From the NCBI GenBank assembly GCA_947497895.1, contig CANMIL010000002.1, positions 1 to 64,000 on the forward strand: a stretch of DNA of 64,000 nt. The letters run 5' to 3'. The DNA is from an uncultured Tenacibaculum sp. GTDB lineage: Bacteria > Bacteroidota > Bacteroidia > Flavobacteriales > Flavobacteriaceae. The notes beneath the pieces are model-generated. The model did not search any database. It was not told the DNA's origin and saw only the letters and a list, made by a program, of their open reading frames with translations. Both the position numbers and the translations under genes were made by a program. This document shows positions 34,138 to 45,182 of this stretch, one piece after another; position 1 is the stretch's first letter; the number at the start of each line of letters is the position of its first letter.

Positions 34138-36522
34138 TTATGATCCGCACATTAAACAATCATCCGGTCCAGCATCTTTAGAAGCATCCACCATTGCCTT
34201 AAACTCCTCAGGGCTCATTGGCTTATCCTCTTCTTTCTTTTCTACATTTAATGTGAACTGTTTCGCATTAACTGCAGATTTTGTACGTAAGTAGTACATT
34301 CCTGTTTTTAATCCAGACTTCCAAGCATAGAAGTGCATCGAAGTTAATTTTCCAAAATCAGGATCTTTCATAAACAGGTTCAACGATTGAGATTGATCAA
34401 TGAAGTATCCTCTATGTCTAGCCATATCAATGATATCCTTCATACTCATTTCCCAAACAGTCTTATATAAATCTTTTAAATCTTGAGGAATTGACTCAAT
34501 ATGTTGAATTGAACCATTAGCTCTCATGATTTCTTCTTTCATGTTATTATCCCATAACCCAAGCTCTACTAAATCTTCTAATAAGTGCTTGTTTACTACA
34601 ATAAACTCTCCTGATAACACTCTACGAGTGTAAATATTAGATGTATAAGGTTCAAATGCTTCGTTATTTCCTAAAATTTGAGAAGTAGAAGCTGTTGGCA
34701 TTGGTGCTACTAATAAAGAGTTACGAACACCATGCTCTATTACTTCTTCACGTAAACCTTTCCAATCCCATCTTCCACTTAATTCATCATCTTTAACTCC
34801 CCACATGTTGTATTGGAACTCTCCTTCTGACATTGGAGATCCTTTGAATGTAGAATATGCTCCTTTCGCCTTTGCAACCTCCATAGAAGAAGTTACTGCT
34901 GCAAAGTATAACGTTTCAAAAATCTCTTGGTTTAACTTTTTAGCTTTGTCTCCTGTAAATGGCAAACGTAACATAATAAATGCATCAGCTAAACCTTGTA
35001 TACCTAATCCTACTGGACGGTGACGGAAATTTGAATTTTCAGCTTCTTTTACTGGGTAGTAATTACGATCAATTACTGTATCTAAGTTACGTACAACTTT
35101 CTTAGTTACCTCAAATAACTTTTGGTGATCGAAAAACTTATTTCCATTTTCATCTTGAGCAACAAACATTGGAATTGCAATAGAAGCCAAGTTACATACA
35201 GCCACCTCATCTTCTGCAGTGTACTCCATAATTTCAGTACATAAGTTCGATGAACGAATTGTACCTAAATTCTTTTGGTTCGATTTACGGTTTGCTGCAT
35301 CCTTATACAACATATATGGTGTACCCGTTTCAATTTGAGATTCCAAAATTTTCTCCCATAATTCACGGGCCTTTATCGTTTTTCTACCTTTTCCTGCTGC
35401 TTCATAACTTGTGTATAAACGCTCAAACTCTTCTCCATAAGTATCGTATAAATGTGGACACTCATGAGGACACATTAAAGTCCAATCTGCATCTTCTTGA
35501 ACACGCTTCATGAATAAATCAGAAACCCACATTGCATAGAATAAATCACGTGCACGCATTTCTTCTTTACCGTGGTTTTTCTTTAAGTCTAAGAAGTCAA
35601 AGATATCAGCATGCCAAGGCTCTAAATACATTGCGAAAGACCCTTTTCTCTTTCCTCCTCCTTGATCCACATATCTAGCAGTATCATTAAACACACGTAA
35701 CATTGGAACAATACCATTTGATGTTCCGTTAGTTCCACTAATATAAGAACCTGTTGCACGGATATTGTGAATAGACAAACCAATACCTCCAGCAGATTGA
35801 GAAATCTTAGCTGTTTGTTTTAATGTATCATAAATACCATCAATACTATCATCTTGCATTTGTAGTAAGAAACAAGAAGACATTTGCGGTTTTGGAGTAC
35901 CTGAGTTAAATAACGTAGGTGTTGCGTGAGTAAAGTACTTCTTACTCATTAATTCGTATGTAGCAATTGCCTCGTCAATATCTTCTTTATGTATACCTAT
36001 AGAAACACGCATTAACATTTGCTGAGGTCTTTCAACTATTTGCCCATTTAACTTCAATAGGTAAGAACGCTCTAATGTTTTAAAACCAAAGTAATCATAA
36101 TTAAAATCTCTACTGTAAATAATTGTAGAATCTAATTTAGCCGCATTTTTCATGATGATTTCATAAACATCATCAGATAATAACGGTGCTTCCATTCCTG
36201 TACGTGGATTTACATAATTGTATAAATCCGTCATAGTTTCAGAGAACGACTTCTTTGTGTTTTTATGTAAGTTAGATACAGCGATTCTTGCAGCCAATTT
36301 AGCATAATCAGGATGAGCTGTAGTTAACGTAGCTGCTATCTCCGCTGCTAAATTATCTAGCTCAGAAGTGGTTACTCCATCATACAATCCTTCAATCACT
36401 CGCATTGCTACTTTCACAGGATCAACGATGGTATTTAAACCATAGCACATTTTACGTACTCTTTCCGTGATTTTATCAAACATTACTGGCTCCTTTCTGC
36501 CGTCTCTTTTTACTACATACAT
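34138..36522 (-). CDS. nrdA: Ribonucleoside-diphosphate reductase alpha subunit (class I)
   Basis: A 794-residue catalytic subunit. It has an N-terminal ATP-cone ('[20 protein letters not shown]'), the active-site cysteines in '[14 protein letters not shown]' and '[11 protein letters not shown]', the radical-transfer tyrosines near the C-terminus and the thioredoxin-reactive tail 'DDCLMCGS'. It makes all four dNDPs together with NrdB. It lies downstream of nrdB on the same strand with a 171-bp gap. A thioredoxin gene lies about 1.4 kb away and could be the reductant. Confidence 0.96.
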   Translation of the reverse strand: MYVVKRDGRKEPVMFDKITERVRKMCYGLNTIVDPVKVAMRVIEGLYDGVTTSELDNLAAEIAATLTTAHPDYAKLAARIAVSNLHKNTKKSFSETMTDLYNYVNPRTGMEAPLLSDDVYEIIMKNAAKLDSTIIYSRDFNYDYFGFKTLERSYLLKLNGQIVERPQQMLMRVSIGIHKEDIDEAIATYELMSKKYFTHATPTLFNSGTPKPQMSSCFLLQMQDDSIDGIYDTLKQTAKISQSAGGIGLSIHNIRATGSYISGTNGTSNGIVPMLRVFNDTARYVDQGGGKRKGSFAMYLEPWHADIFDFLDLKKNHGKEEMRARDLFYAMWVSDLFMKRVQEDADWTLMCPHECPHLYDTYGEEFERLYTSYEAAGKGRKTIKARELWEKILESQIETGTPYMLYKDAANRKSNQKNLGTIRSSNLCTEIMEYTAEDEVAVCNLASIAIPMFVAQDENGNKFFDHQKLFEVTKKVVRNLDTVIDRNYYPVKEAENSNFRHRPVGLGIQGLADAFIMLRLPFTGDKAKKLNQEIFETLYFAAVTSSMEVAKAKGAYSTFKGSPMSEGEFQYNMWGVKDDELSGRWDWKGLREEVIEHGVRNSLLVAPMPTASTSQILGNNEAFEPYTSNIYTRRVLSGEFIVVNKHLLEDLVELGLWDNNMKEEIMRANGSIQHIESIPQDLKDLYKTVWEMSMKDIIDMARHRGYFIDQSQSLNLFMKDPDFGKLTSMHFYAWKSGLKTGMYYLRTKSAVNAKQFTLNVEKKEEDKPMSPEEFKAMVDASKDAGPDDCLMCGS

Positions 36523-36693
36523 ATTTTAATGGGTATTTAACGTTGGTTATTAGGGTCGCCAAAGACTTAGCATAGGCAACCTTGCAAATGATATAAATAT
36601 GGTTTCTATATTTTTGAAACTGATAATAAAATTAAGTCACACTAATTTTATTACATTACCGCACACAGGGGATAGCAGTATAAGATCTCTTTT

Positions 36694-37665
36694 TTAAAAT
36701 TCGGCATCAAAACTGATGCTTCCTGTCCCCCCAGATTTAACTCCGGCCTTTTGATATTCTGATACTCTTTTTTCGAAGAAATTAGTTTTTCCTTCTAAAG
36801 AGATCATTTCCATAAAGTCGAATGGATTTGTAGATTCGTATACTTTCTCACAACCAAACTCTAACAATAGTCTATCTGTTACATACTCTAAGTACTGAGT
36901 CATTAATTTGGCATTCATTCCAATTAAGCTAACTGGCAATGATTCCGTAATAAATTCACGTTCAATATCAAGAGCAGAAACAATAATTTCTTTTATTCTT
37001 TCTTTTGGCACTTTATTTATTAAGTGGTTATTGTGTAGGTGTACTGCAAAATCACAATGCATACCTTCATCACGAGAAATTAATTCATTAGAGAAAGTAA
37101 GCCCTGGTAATAATCCTCTTTTCTTTAACCAAAAAATAGAACAGAATGACCCAGAAAAGAAAATCCCTTCAACTGCAGCAAAAGCAATTAACCTTTCAGC
37201 AAAAGAGTCAGATTCGATCCACTTAAGTGCCCAATCCGCTTTCTTTTTAATAGCTGGGAAAATTTCGATCGCCTTGAAAAGTTTATTCTTCTCATCTTCA
37301 TCTTTAATATAAGTATCAATTAACAAAGAATATGTTTCAGAATGAATATTCTCCATCATAATTTGAAACCCATAAAAGAATTTTGCTTCAGAGTATTGAA
37401 CTTCATTTACAAAGTTTTCAGCTAAATTTTCATTTACAATTCCGTCTGACGCCGCAAAAAAGGCTAAAACATGTTTAATAAAATAGCGCTCATCATCGTT
37501 TAACTTTGTATTCCAGTCATTTAAATCTGAATGTAAGTCAATTTCTTCAGCAGTCCAAAAACAAGCCTGTTGCTTTTTATACCATTCCCATAAATCATTA
37601 TGTTGGATTGGAAAAATTACAAATCTGTCTTTGTTCTCTTGTAAAATTGGTTCGATCGCCGCCAT
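36694..37665 (-). CDS. nrdB: Ribonucleoside-diphosphate reductase beta subunit (class I)
   Basis: A 323-residue ferritin-like radical subunit. Metal-ligand helices carry '[12 protein letters not shown]', '[17 protein letters not shown]', '[13 protein letters not shown]', '[12 protein letters not shown]' and '[12 protein letters not shown]'. The C-terminal tail needed to dock on NrdA is present. It generates the radical used by NrdA. First of the nrdB-nrdA pair; a 171-bp AT-rich gap separates them with no obvious terminator. Confidence 0.95.
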   Translation of the reverse strand: MAAIEPILQENKDRFVIFPIQHNDLWEWYKKQQACFWTAEEIDLHSDLNDWNTKLNDDERYFIKHVLAFFAASDGIVNENLAENFVNEVQYSEAKFFYGFQIMMENIHSETYSLLIDTYIKDEDEKNKLFKAIEIFPAIKKKADWALKWIESDSFAERLIAFAAVEGIFFSGSFCSIFWLKKRGLLPGLTFSNELISRDEGMHCDFAVHLHNNHLINKVPKERIKEIIVSALDIEREFITESLPVSLIGMNAKLMTQYLEYVTDRLLLEFGCEKVYESTNPFDFMEMISLEGKTNFFEKRVSEYQKAGVKSGGTGSISFDAEF

Positions 37666-37920
37666 TTTCTAAACTAATATTTTATCTGTTACTTTTTATT
37701 GGTTCTAAGGGATGAACAAAGATTCAAATTTTTACTAAAAATTGAAAGTCATACTTATTCACAAATCCCTTGAAGTTTTTAACAAATTGCTCTTTTTAGT
37801 TATTACCGCTATTTTTTTAACATTTACCAAAAACCTGTTTTCCAACAACTTAAAGCTCTTAATTTAGCTTCCGTAGTGATTATCACTGAGTTTCTTAAAA
37901 CCTTCTTTTTCAAAAAAAAA

Positions 37921-37945
37921 GTGATGCAAAATGCATCACTTTTTT
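37921..37945. terminator. Terminator downstream of trxA
   Basis: GTGATGCA (37921-37928) pairs with TGCATCAC (37932-37939) over a 3-nt loop, with A9 before and T6 after; it directly follows the thioredoxin stop on the minus strand. Confidence 0.88.
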
Positions 37946-37948
37946 AAT

Positions 37949-38308
37949 TTATTTTTCAACTTTTAGAACGTCTTTTATAATCTGTTCAATTTGTTTTTTG
38001 GGTAACGCTCCATGTGCCATTTGCGGCTCATCATTTTGCGGACAAAATAACATTGAAGGTATACTTCGTATTCCAAAAGCAGCTGCCAATTCTTGTTGTG
38101 CCTCTGTATCCACTTTATAAATTGATACTTTTCCTTCATATTCTTTACTCAAATCCTCTAAAACTGGAGCAAGCATTTTACATGGACCACACCAATCAGC
38201 GTAAAAATCGATAATAGCTGGAAACTCTCCTTCAAACTTCCATTCTTTATTCTTTTCATAGTTGAACACCTTTTCTAAAAAGGTTTCTTTTGTTAAATTC
38301 TCTGTCAT
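37949..38308 (-). CDS. trxA: Thioredoxin
   Basis: A 119-residue cytoplasmic thioredoxin with the active site 'DFYADWCGPCKMLAPVL' and cis-Pro 'GIRSIPSMLF'. It is slightly longer at the N-terminus than E. coli thioredoxin. It reduces protein disulfides and could serve ribonucleotide reductase and peroxidases. Monocistronic with its own terminator. Confidence 0.95.
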   Translation of the reverse strand: MTENLTKETFLEKVFNYEKNKEWKFEGEFPAIIDFYADWCGPCKMLAPVLEDLSKEYEGKVSIYKVDTEAQQELAAAFGIRSIPSMLFCPQNDEPQMAHGALPKKQIEQIIKDVLKVEK

Positions 38309-38512
38309 TTTATTATGTGTTGTTTTCCTAAATAAGGCTTTACAGTATTTGTCGCTATTTCTTTCTATAAATTACAACTCTCGCTTTGTAAACTATACCT
38401 CATAAAGTTTTCGAAGTTATGAATAATTTATATTATGTATTATCTCTAAAAACCACTGATTAATAAGAGCTATTAATTTCCTATTTTTAACCTATTATTT
38501 TAACCACTATAA

Positions 38513-39088
38513 ATGAGTAATCTCACAGAAGTTTCAACTTTTTTTAAAACATCCTATCCCTTAAATGAGCATGGACTCGAAGAGCTTTTTTCATTATTTA
38601 AAACAGAAATCTTTAAAAAAGGAGACATATTACTAAAGTCAGGGTTCAAAGAAAAGAAATTGAGGTTTCTAAACAGTGGGATTATAAGAGAATTTTACAG
38701 TAATGAAGATAAAGAAACAAACATTAACTTTTATGTAAAACCTCAATTCATTTCCGATTTACTGGCATTTAGCAAAAATACTCTAACAAATAAAAATCAA
38801 GAATGTTTATCTACTGTTGAGATACTTAGTATTGATCGTGATTCTTATTTTGAAATATTAGAAAAATACGAATGCGGAAAGTCGTTTGTTACTGAATCCT
38901 TCCAAAAACTATTACAGGCCAAAGAATTGATGGAATTTAATAGAATAACAAAATCTCCCGAGAACCTATATAAAAATTTATATGAAAATAAACCTCAATG
39001 GTTACAACATATTCCTCAATATCATATCGCTTCTTATTTGAATATAACCCCTGAAACACTTAGTAGAATTCGAAAACGTATTTCTTGA
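38513..39088 (+). CDS. Crp/Fnr-family regulator
   Basis: A 191-residue protein: cyclic-nucleotide-binding-like beta roll (about 25-115; 'FKKGDILLKSGFKEKKLRFL', 'GIIREFY') and a short C-terminal helix-turn-helix ending 'YLNITPETLSRIRKRIS'. The cNMP-binding Arg-Ser pair is not evident, so the ligand may differ. Such small Crp-like regulators are common in Flavobacteria. It precedes a metallo-hydrolase gene by 61 bp and could control it. Confidence 0.85.
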   Translation: MSNLTEVSTFFKTSYPLNEHGLEELFSLFKTEIFKKGDILLKSGFKEKKLRFLNSGIIREFYSNEDKETNINFYVKPQFISDLLAFSKNTLTNKNQECLSTVEILSIDRDSYFEILEKYECGKSFVTESFQKLLQAKELMEFNRITKSPENLYKNLYENKPQWLQHIPQYHIASYLNITPETLSRIRKRIS

Positions 39089-39149
39089 TTTGAATCAATG
39101 TATAGGATTTCTTTATGATTGAACTTTGCTGTGTTTTAAAAAGTAAGCC

Positions 39150-39917
39150 ATGTTAAAAATTCATCATCTTAGAAATGCCACCATGATTATTGAAACCAAC
39201 GATCATGCGATCCTAATCGATCCGATGTTAGGTGCTAAAGGAAGCTTACCTCCATTTGCTTTTTTTCGTCATAAAGCCAAAAAGAACCCAACCGTACATC
39301 TACCTGAGAACAGCACGGAACTACTTAAAAAAGTAAACCACTGTTTAATAACACATTTACATCCCGACCATATCGATAATGAGGGTGTAAAATTTCTTAA
39401 ATCACGTAATATCCCAGTTACTTGCAGTATTAAAGATGAAAAAAACTTGAGAAAAAGAGGCTTAAACATTGTACAAAGCTTGACATACTGGAGTAAAGAA
39501 CCTTTTTTAAACGGAACTATTGAAGGCATTCCTGCAAAGCATGGTTATGGATTTGTTTCTAAACCTATGGGAAATGTTATGGGATTCTATATAACACTGA
39601 GCAACGGGAAAACCATATATCTTACCTCTGACACTATCTACACAAATGATGTAAACAAAGTATTAAACGAATACAAACCCGACATCAGTGTTTTACCTTG
39701 TGGAGAAGCTCGTTTTGATTTATTTAGACATTTAATTATGACTAAAAAAAACATCTTAAATTTTGTAAAAAACTCCCCAGGAATAACAGTAGCAAATCAT
39801 TTAGAATCTATCAATCATTGCCCATTAACCCGATCTCAGTTGGAAGCAACCTTAAAAGAGCACGGCCTGTTGAAAAAAGTAATCATTCCTAAAGATGGCG
39901 ACACTATTTCTTTTTAA
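39150..39917 (+). CDS. MBL-fold metallo-hydrolase
   Basis: A 255-residue metallo-beta-lactamase-fold protein, UlaG/YtnP-like, with metal ligands in 'HLHPDHID', 'TSDTIYTNDV' and a late histidine in 'ANHLESINHCP'. No signal peptide. It might hydrolyse a lactone or phosphoester; the substrate is unknown. It follows the Crp/Fnr-like regulator on the same strand. Confidence 0.88.
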   Translation: MLKIHHLRNATMIIETNDHAILIDPMLGAKGSLPPFAFFRHKAKKNPTVHLPENSTELLKKVNHCLITHLHPDHIDNEGVKFLKSRNIPVTCSIKDEKNLRKRGLNIVQSLTYWSKEPFLNGTIEGIPAKHGYGFVSKPMGNVMGFYITLSNGKTIYLTSDTIYTNDVNKVLNEYKPDISVLPCGEARFDLFRHLIMTKKNILNFVKNSPGITVANHLESINHCPLTRSQLEATLKEHGLLKKVIIPKDGDTISF

Positions 39918-40125
39918 AAATCTAAATATCAAAAAGCCGAAACAGCTCTTTTACTTACAGTTGAATTTAGCTTCTTCTAAAAACTAATTAAAAGCAAAAA
40001 GCCTTCAAGTTTGCTTTATTTTTTTCACTTTTTTATATTATTTTATGTTAAAATCATCATAAAATGTAACATCTCTGATTTTTTTTCATCTAACTTTGGA
40101 AGAATTTTCCAACTATTTCTACACA

Positions 40126-42291
40126 ATGAAAAAAATAATATTCCCTATTCTTGCAGCCAGTTTTATACTTGTATCTTGCGAGAAAACAGCCAACAAAACG
40201 ACTAAAAGAGATATAGCAGTGACATATCCACAAACAGAAAAAAAACCAGTTGTCGATGAATATTTTGGTACAAAAGTTACCGACAACTATCGATGGTTAG
40301 AGGACGATAGAAGCCCTGAAACTGAAAACTGGGTAAAAGCAGAAAACGAAGTTACTTTCGATTATTTAAGTAAAATTCCATATCGTTCTCAATTAAAAGA
40401 TCGTTTATCGGAATTATGGAACTTCGAAAAAGTAGGAACTCCATTCAAAGAAGGAAAACACACTTATTATTTCAAAAATAACGGTTTACAAAATCAGTAC
40501 GTATTGTACAGAACTGATGAAAACGGAAAAGATGAGGTATTCTTAGATCCAAACACTTTCGCAGAAGATGGAACTACATCGTTAGGTAATTTAAGCTTTA
40601 CAAAAGATGGAAAAACACTTGCCTACTCTATTTCAGAAGGAGGAAGTGATTGGCAAAAAGTAATTATTATGGATGCAGAAACTAAAGAAATCAAAGGAGA
40701 TACTTTAGTGGATGTTAAGTTTAGTGGTATTTCATGGAAAGGTAATGAAGGTTTTTACTATTCTAGTTATGATAAACCAAAAGGGAGTGTGTTATCAGCC
40801 AAAACTGATCAACATAAATTATATTTCCATAAGTTAGGAACTCCTCAAAGCTCTGATCAAGTTATTTTTGGAGCAACTCCAGAAGAAAAGCACCGTTATG
40901 TTGGTGGATCTTTAACTGAAGATGATAGGTATTTGTTAGTATCTGCTTCAACTTCGACTTCGGGAAATAAATTATTTATTAAAGACTTATCGGATCCAAA
41001 TAGTAAGTTAACTCCTATCATTGATAATTTTGACAGCGATACTTATGTTATCGAAAACAAAGGAAGCAAGTTATATTTGGTAACAAACTTAAATGCTCCA
41101 AATAAAAAGATAGTTACTGTTGACGCTAGTAACCCAACTCCAGAAAACTGGAAAGACTTTATCCCTGAAACTGAAAATGTACTATCTCCTTCAACCGGTG
41201 GAGGATACTTCTTCACAAAATATATGGTTGATGCTGTTTCTAAAGTATTACAATATGACTATGAAGGTAAACTTGTTCGTGAAATCGAGTTGCCAGGAGT
41301 AGGTAGCGCTGGAGGTTTTGGAGGTAAGAAAGAAGAAAAAGAGTTATACTTTTCTTTTACAAACTATAATACTCCAGGATCATCTTATAAGTATAATGTA
41401 GAAGATGGAAGCTATAAGTTATACTGGAAGCCAACTATTTCCTTTAACTCTGATGACTACGAAAGTAAGCAAGTTTTCTTTACATCAAAAGATGGAACAA
41501 AAGTTCCTATGATTATTACGCACAAAAAAGGAATTGAATTAAACGGTAAAAACCCAACAATTTTATATGGCTACGGAGGATTTAACGTAAGCTTAACTCC
41601 TAGCTTTAGTATTGGAAATGCTGTATGGATGGAACAAGGAGGTATTTACGCTGTACCTAACTTAAGAGGTGGTGGTGAATACGGTAAAAAATGGCATAAT
41701 GCAGGTATTCAAACAAAGAAGCAAAACGTTTTTGATGACTTCATTGCTGCGGGAGAATACTTAATTGAAAATAAATACACTTCTTCAGATTTCTTAGCTA
41801 TAAGAGGTGGTTCAAACGGAGGTTTATTAGTTGGAGCTACTATGACACAGCGTCCTGACTTGATGAGAGTAGCTTTACCAGCTGTAGGTGTATTAGATAT
41901 GTTACGTTACCACACCTTTACTGCTGGAGCAGGATGGGCTTATGACTATGGAACTTCTGAGCAAAGTAAAGAAATGTTCGAATACTTAAAAGGTTATTCA
42001 CCTGTTCATAATGTAAAACCAGGAACTGAATACCCTGCAACCATGGTTACTACAGGAGATCATGACGATAGAGTAGTACCAGCGCATAGTTTTAAATTTG
42101 CCGCTGAATTACAAGACAAGCAAAAAGGAAATAACCCTGTGCTTATTAGAATTGAGACCAATGCAGGTCATGGTGCTGGAACTCCAGTTGCTAAAACAAT
42201 TGAACAGTACGCTGATATTTTCGGATTTACCCTTTACAACATGGGATTTGATAGCTTGCCTAACCCACCAAAATCAAAAATCAAATCTTAA
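40126..42291 (+). CDS. Prolyl oligopeptidase family lipoprotein (S9A)
   Basis: About 721 residues from the ATG at 40126, chosen because it starts a lipoprotein signal ('[17 protein letters not shown]'); an upstream ATG at 40096 lies in the leader. The N-terminal beta-propeller is followed by an alpha/beta-hydrolase catalytic domain with Ser in '[11 protein letters not shown]', Asp in '[10 protein letters not shown]' and His in 'NAGHGAGTP'. It would cleave short proline-containing peptides in the periplasm or at the outer membrane. A TAACTTTG -7 element lies at 40091-40098. The M13 peptidase gene follows 16 bp later. Confidence 0.94.
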   Translation: MKKIIFPILAASFILVSCEKTANKTTKRDIAVTYPQTEKKPVVDEYFGTKVTDNYRWLEDDRSPETENWVKAENEVTFDYLSKIPYRSQLKDRLSELWNFEKVGTPFKEGKHTYYFKNNGLQNQYVLYRTDENGKDEVFLDPNTFAEDGTTSLGNLSFTKDGKTLAYSISEGGSDWQKVIIMDAETKEIKGDTLVDVKFSGISWKGNEGFYYSSYDKPKGSVLSAKTDQHKLYFHKLGTPQSSDQVIFGATPEEKHRYVGGSLTEDDRYLLVSASTSTSGNKLFIKDLSDPNSKLTPIIDNFDSDTYVIENKGSKLYLVTNLNAPNKKIVTVDASNPTPENWKDFIPETENVLSPSTGGGYFFTKYMVDAVSKVLQYDYEGKLVREIELPGVGSAGGFGGKKEEKELYFSFTNYNTPGSSYKYNVEDGSYKLYWKPTISFNSDDYESKQVFFTSKDGTKVPMIITHKKGIELNGKNPTILYGYGGFNVSLTPSFSIGNAVWMEQGGIYAVPNLRGGGEYGKKWHNAGIQTKKQNVFDDFIAAGEYLIENKYTSSDFLAIRGGSNGGLLVGATMTQRPDLMRVALPAVGVLDMLRYHTFTAGAGWAYDYGTSEQSKEMFEYLKGYSPVHNVKPGTEYPATMVTTGDHDDRVVPAHSFKFAAELQDKQKGNNPVLIRIETNAGHGAGTPVAKTIEQYADIFGFTLYNMGFDSLPNPPKSKIKS

Positions 42292-42307
42292 TAAATATAT
42301 AAGCAAA

Positions 42308-44386
42308 ATGAGGACTTTTAAAAAACTAATGTTTACAACAGCAGTCGCATCGTTAGCTGTGGTTGCCTGTAAAACAGAACAAAAACCTGAAGAAAAAGTT
42401 CAGGGTATTGTTTTGGAAAACATGGATACTTCGGTAAAACCCACTGATGATTTTTTCAGATACGTAAACGGGAAATGGGTTGATAAAACCGAAATTCCTG
42501 CCGACAGATCTTCTTGGGGAGGTTTTGGTGAGCTACGAAAAAAGACAGATGCAGATGTTTTGGCTATTTTAAGCGAAGCTATTGAGCAAGGAAACTTTCC
42601 TAAAATAAAAGATGCCAACGGTAATGAAATTGATTCTGATCAGCAAAAAGCGGTAAACTACTATGAAACTATCATGGATACCGTTGCAAGAAATACTGCT
42701 GGAAAAGAACCAGTATTACCTTTCCTTAAAAAAGTTGATGAAATTAAAAACTTGGACGATGTTCAAGAATTCATTACAAATATGGCTCCTTACGGAGGTG
42801 TTGGTTTTTATGGATTTGGCGTTTTTAACGACCTTAAAAATAGTAACATGAATGCTGGATACATGGGAGCTGAAAGCTTAGGATTAAGCAGAGACTACTA
42901 TGTTGACGAAAAGGTGAAAGATAAACTTGAAAAATATCAGGTGTTTGTTGCCAAAATGTTACAAGAATTCGGTGATGATGAAGCAACTGCTCAAAAGAAT
43001 GCAGCTACTGTTGTAGCTTTTGAAAAGAGCCTTGCAGAACCAAGAATGACCAAGGAAGAGCGCAGAGATACTCGTAAAATTTACAATCCAATGACTGTAA
43101 AAGAGTTGTCAGAATTATCTCCAGCAATCGATTGGGAAGGTCACTTAAAAGGTTTAGGAGTTGAATCAATCGATAAAGTGATTGTAACAGATCCAGGATA
43201 CTTTAAGGCAATGAGTGAAATCCTTAAAAACCGTTCTATTGAAGATGTAAAACTATTACTACGTTGGAATGTTATCAACAGTGCTTTAGGTTCTTTATCT
43301 ACTGATTTAGAAAAAGCAAACTGGGAATTTTATAGTAAAGAAATGAGAGGAGCTAAAGAGCAACGTCCAAGAGATGAGCGCGCTTTAGGAAGTCTTAACG
43401 GTGCCATTGGAGAAGCTCTTGGGAAATTATATGTAGATAAAAAGTTCCCACCAGAAGCAAAGAAAAAGGCGAAGGAAATGATTGATAACGTAATGATAGG
43501 ATTTGAGAAGAGAATTAACGCATTACCTTGGATGAGCGCTGAAACTAAAACAAAAGCTTTAGAAAAATTAAATAAGCTTACTGTTAAAATTGCTTATCCA
43601 GATAAGTGGAAAGATTATTCTGAATTACAGATTAAGGGCCTTAAAAATGGTGGTACTTACTTTGAAAATGCCATTAATGTAAGCAAGTGGAACTTCAATA
43701 AAAACATTGGAAAACTAGGAAAAGAAGTAGACAGATCTGAGTGGGGAATGGCTCCTCAAACAGTAAACGCTTACTTTAATCCTGTTAACAATGAAATTGT
43801 ATTCCCAGCTGCTATTTTACAACCTCCTTTTTACAATTATAAAGCTGATGAAGCTGTAAATTATGGTGGAATTGGAGCTGTAATTGGTCATGAAATCTCT
43901 CATAGTTTCGACGACTCTGGTGCTCGTTTTGATGGTGATGGAAACTTAAAAAACTGGTGGACTGAAGAAGATTCTGAAAAATTCAAGAAAGCAGGTGAGA
44001 AGTTAATCGCTCAATTCGACAATGTTAATGCTATTTTTGGAATGCACTTAAATGGTAAATTTACTTTAGGTGAAAATATTGGTGATTTAGGTGGAATTCA
44101 AGCTGCTTACGAAGGTTTACAAATATTCTTAGCAAAAAATGGTCGTCCAGAAAACATTGATGGATTTACTCCAGAGCAAAGATTTTTCCTTTCTTGGGGA
44201 ACTATCTGGAGAACTAAGATGCGTGATGAAGCTCTTAAAAACCTAATTATGACGGATACACACTCTCCAGGAATGTATCGTGCCTATATGCCACTTAAAA
44301 ATGTCGATTCTTTTTATGAAGCTTTCGGTGTTAAAGAAGGTGATAGTATGTATTTAAAGCCTGAAGATAGAGTTAGAATTTGGTAA
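42308..44386 (+). CDS. M13 family metallopeptidase lipoprotein (neprilysin-like)
   Basis: About 692 residues from the ATG at 42308, chosen because it begins a lipoprotein signal ('MFTTAVASLAVVAC'). It shows the M13 zinc site 'VIGHEISHSFDDSGARFD' and the third ligand in 'LGENIGDLGG', plus the substrate-binding 'VNAYFNP'. It would degrade peptides outside the cytoplasm. It is cotranscribed with the prolyl oligopeptidase gene (16-bp gap), forming a peptide-degradation pair, and ends at a strong terminator. Confidence 0.94.
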   Translation: MRTFKKLMFTTAVASLAVVACKTEQKPEEKVQGIVLENMDTSVKPTDDFFRYVNGKWVDKTEIPADRSSWGGFGELRKKTDADVLAILSEAIEQGNFPKIKDANGNEIDSDQQKAVNYYETIMDTVARNTAGKEPVLPFLKKVDEIKNLDDVQEFITNMAPYGGVGFYGFGVFNDLKNSNMNAGYMGAESLGLSRDYYVDEKVKDKLEKYQVFVAKMLQEFGDDEATAQKNAATVVAFEKSLAEPRMTKEERRDTRKIYNPMTVKELSELSPAIDWEGHLKGLGVESIDKVIVTDPGYFKAMSEILKNRSIEDVKLLLRWNVINSALGSLSTDLEKANWEFYSKEMRGAKEQRPRDERALGSLNGAIGEALGKLYVDKKFPPEAKKKAKEMIDNVMIGFEKRINALPWMSAETKTKALEKLNKLTVKIAYPDKWKDYSELQIKGLKNGGTYFENAINVSKWNFNKNIGKLGKEVDRSEWGMAPQTVNAYFNPVNNEIVFPAAILQPPFYNYKADEAVNYGGIGAVIGHEISHSFDDSGARFDGDGNLKNWWTEEDSEKFKKAGEKLIAQFDNVNAIFGMHLNGKFTLGENIGDLGGIQAAYEGLQIFLAKNGRPENIDGFTPEQRFFLSWGTIWRTKMRDEALKNLIMTDTHSPGMYRAYMPLKNVDSFYEAFGVKEGDSMYLKPEDRVRIW

Positions 44387-44410
44387 AATTCATTCAACTT
44401 ATAAAATATA

Positions 44411-44437
44411 AAAGCCGACTTATCGTCGGCTTTTTGT
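44411..44437 (+). terminator. Terminator after the peptidase pair
   Basis: AAAGCCGAC (44411-44419) and GTCGGCTTT (44425-44433) form a 9-bp stem with a 5-nt loop followed by T's. Confidence 0.9.
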
Positions 44438-44441
44438 TTTA

Positions 44442-44660
44442 TTAATCGGCGAGTTCACCACAAGAAAAACCTTTGCTATGAACTCTACTTACAAGATCAA
44501 TCTCTTCAATTGAATCCGTGGTTTCAACTCGCAAAACATTATCAACATCTTCAAGATCAATTGATACATCAAGAATATTTGTGTCATGAGCAAAAACATC
44601 GTTCATTGAAGCTACCTTTTGCTGTGTATTAATATCTGTTTTAAAAATAAATAATTTCAT
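44442..44660 (-). CDS. Small conserved-type protein, unknown function
   Basis: A 72-residue acidic protein ('MKLFIFKTDINTQQKV', 'NILDVSIDLEDVDNVLRVET', ending 'SKGFSCGELAD'). The beta-alpha-beta rhythm looks like a ferredoxin-like or HMA-like fold without the CxxC metal site. No family recognised. It stands alone on the minus strand, with a good ATG and a stop next to the peptidase terminator. Confidence 0.65.
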   Translation of the reverse strand: MKLFIFKTDINTQQKVASMNDVFAHDTNILDVSIDLEDVDNVLRVETTDSIEEIDLVSRVHSKGFSCGELAD

Positions 44661-44735
44661 ATCTCCATTTTTATCGAACTCACAAGTTCTCTTTAATCAT
44701 TTATGTTTAGTAATTATATTCTTTTCTAGACTATT

Positions 44736-45182
44736 TTAAACACTTTCAGAGTCCCCAGTACTATTATCTTCTCTTTTTTGTTTTTTACGTTCTAAATATC
44801 CTCGATAAGCTTCACTCCCTTCTTCTTCCCAAAACTCATCGTAATGCTCCCATTCTGAAAAATTTCCATTGCAATGCTTTTCGTAATAAGATTTAAACTT
44901 GTGTTTTTTTCTTTTGCTCGATCGACGTCTAGATTTCTTATTACCTCCGCAATCACCTCCTCCAAAACCAAATATGATTTTAGCTAATACAAACAACCCT
45001 ACTCCTTGCCAATAAGTTATTGTAGGTAAATCAAATATTTCTGGCATTAAAGCATTCCATAACCACATGATAAGGTAACCGAATAAAATAGCCAATCCTG
45101 CAACCGCAATTGTGATAAAAACCATCTTCCCAACCAGCATCCCTGGAGATTGTTTCTCCTTTTTTTCTTTAAATAAATTCAT
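44736..45182 (-). CDS. Membrane protein coupled to a sigma factor
   Basis: A 148-residue protein with two hydrophobic helices (about 18-42 and 58-78), a Gly/Cys motif 'FGFGGGDCGG' followed by a strongly basic stretch ('KKSRRRSSKRKKHKFK') and an acidic C-terminus with aromatic residues. Its start overlaps the sigma-factor gene by 14 bp, so the two are translated together. By position it may act as a membrane partner of the sigma factor, but it lacks a recognisable anti-sigma domain. Confidence 0.7.
   Translation of the reverse strand: MNLFKEKKEKQSPGMLVGKMVFITIAVAGLAILFGYLIMWLWNALMPEIFDLPTITYWQGVGLFVLAKIIFGFGGGDCGGNKKSRRRSSKRKKHKFKSYYEKHCNGNFSEWEHYDEFWEEEGSEAYRGYLERKKQKREDNSTGDSESV

Noticed and set aside
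36523..36693. NrdR boxes between nrdB and nrdA
   Set aside because: I looked for paired NrdR-type sites and saw none convincing in this gap or upstream of nrdB.
40096..40125. Upstream start for the prolyl oligopeptidase gene
   Set aside because: The ATG at 40126 begins a proper lipoprotein signal, and the upstream segment overlaps the TAACTTTG promoter element at 40091-40098.
42098..42307. 70-residue N-terminal extension of the M13 peptidase
   Set aside because: It lies out of frame inside the preceding gene; the ATG at 42308 starts a lipoprotein signal peptide.
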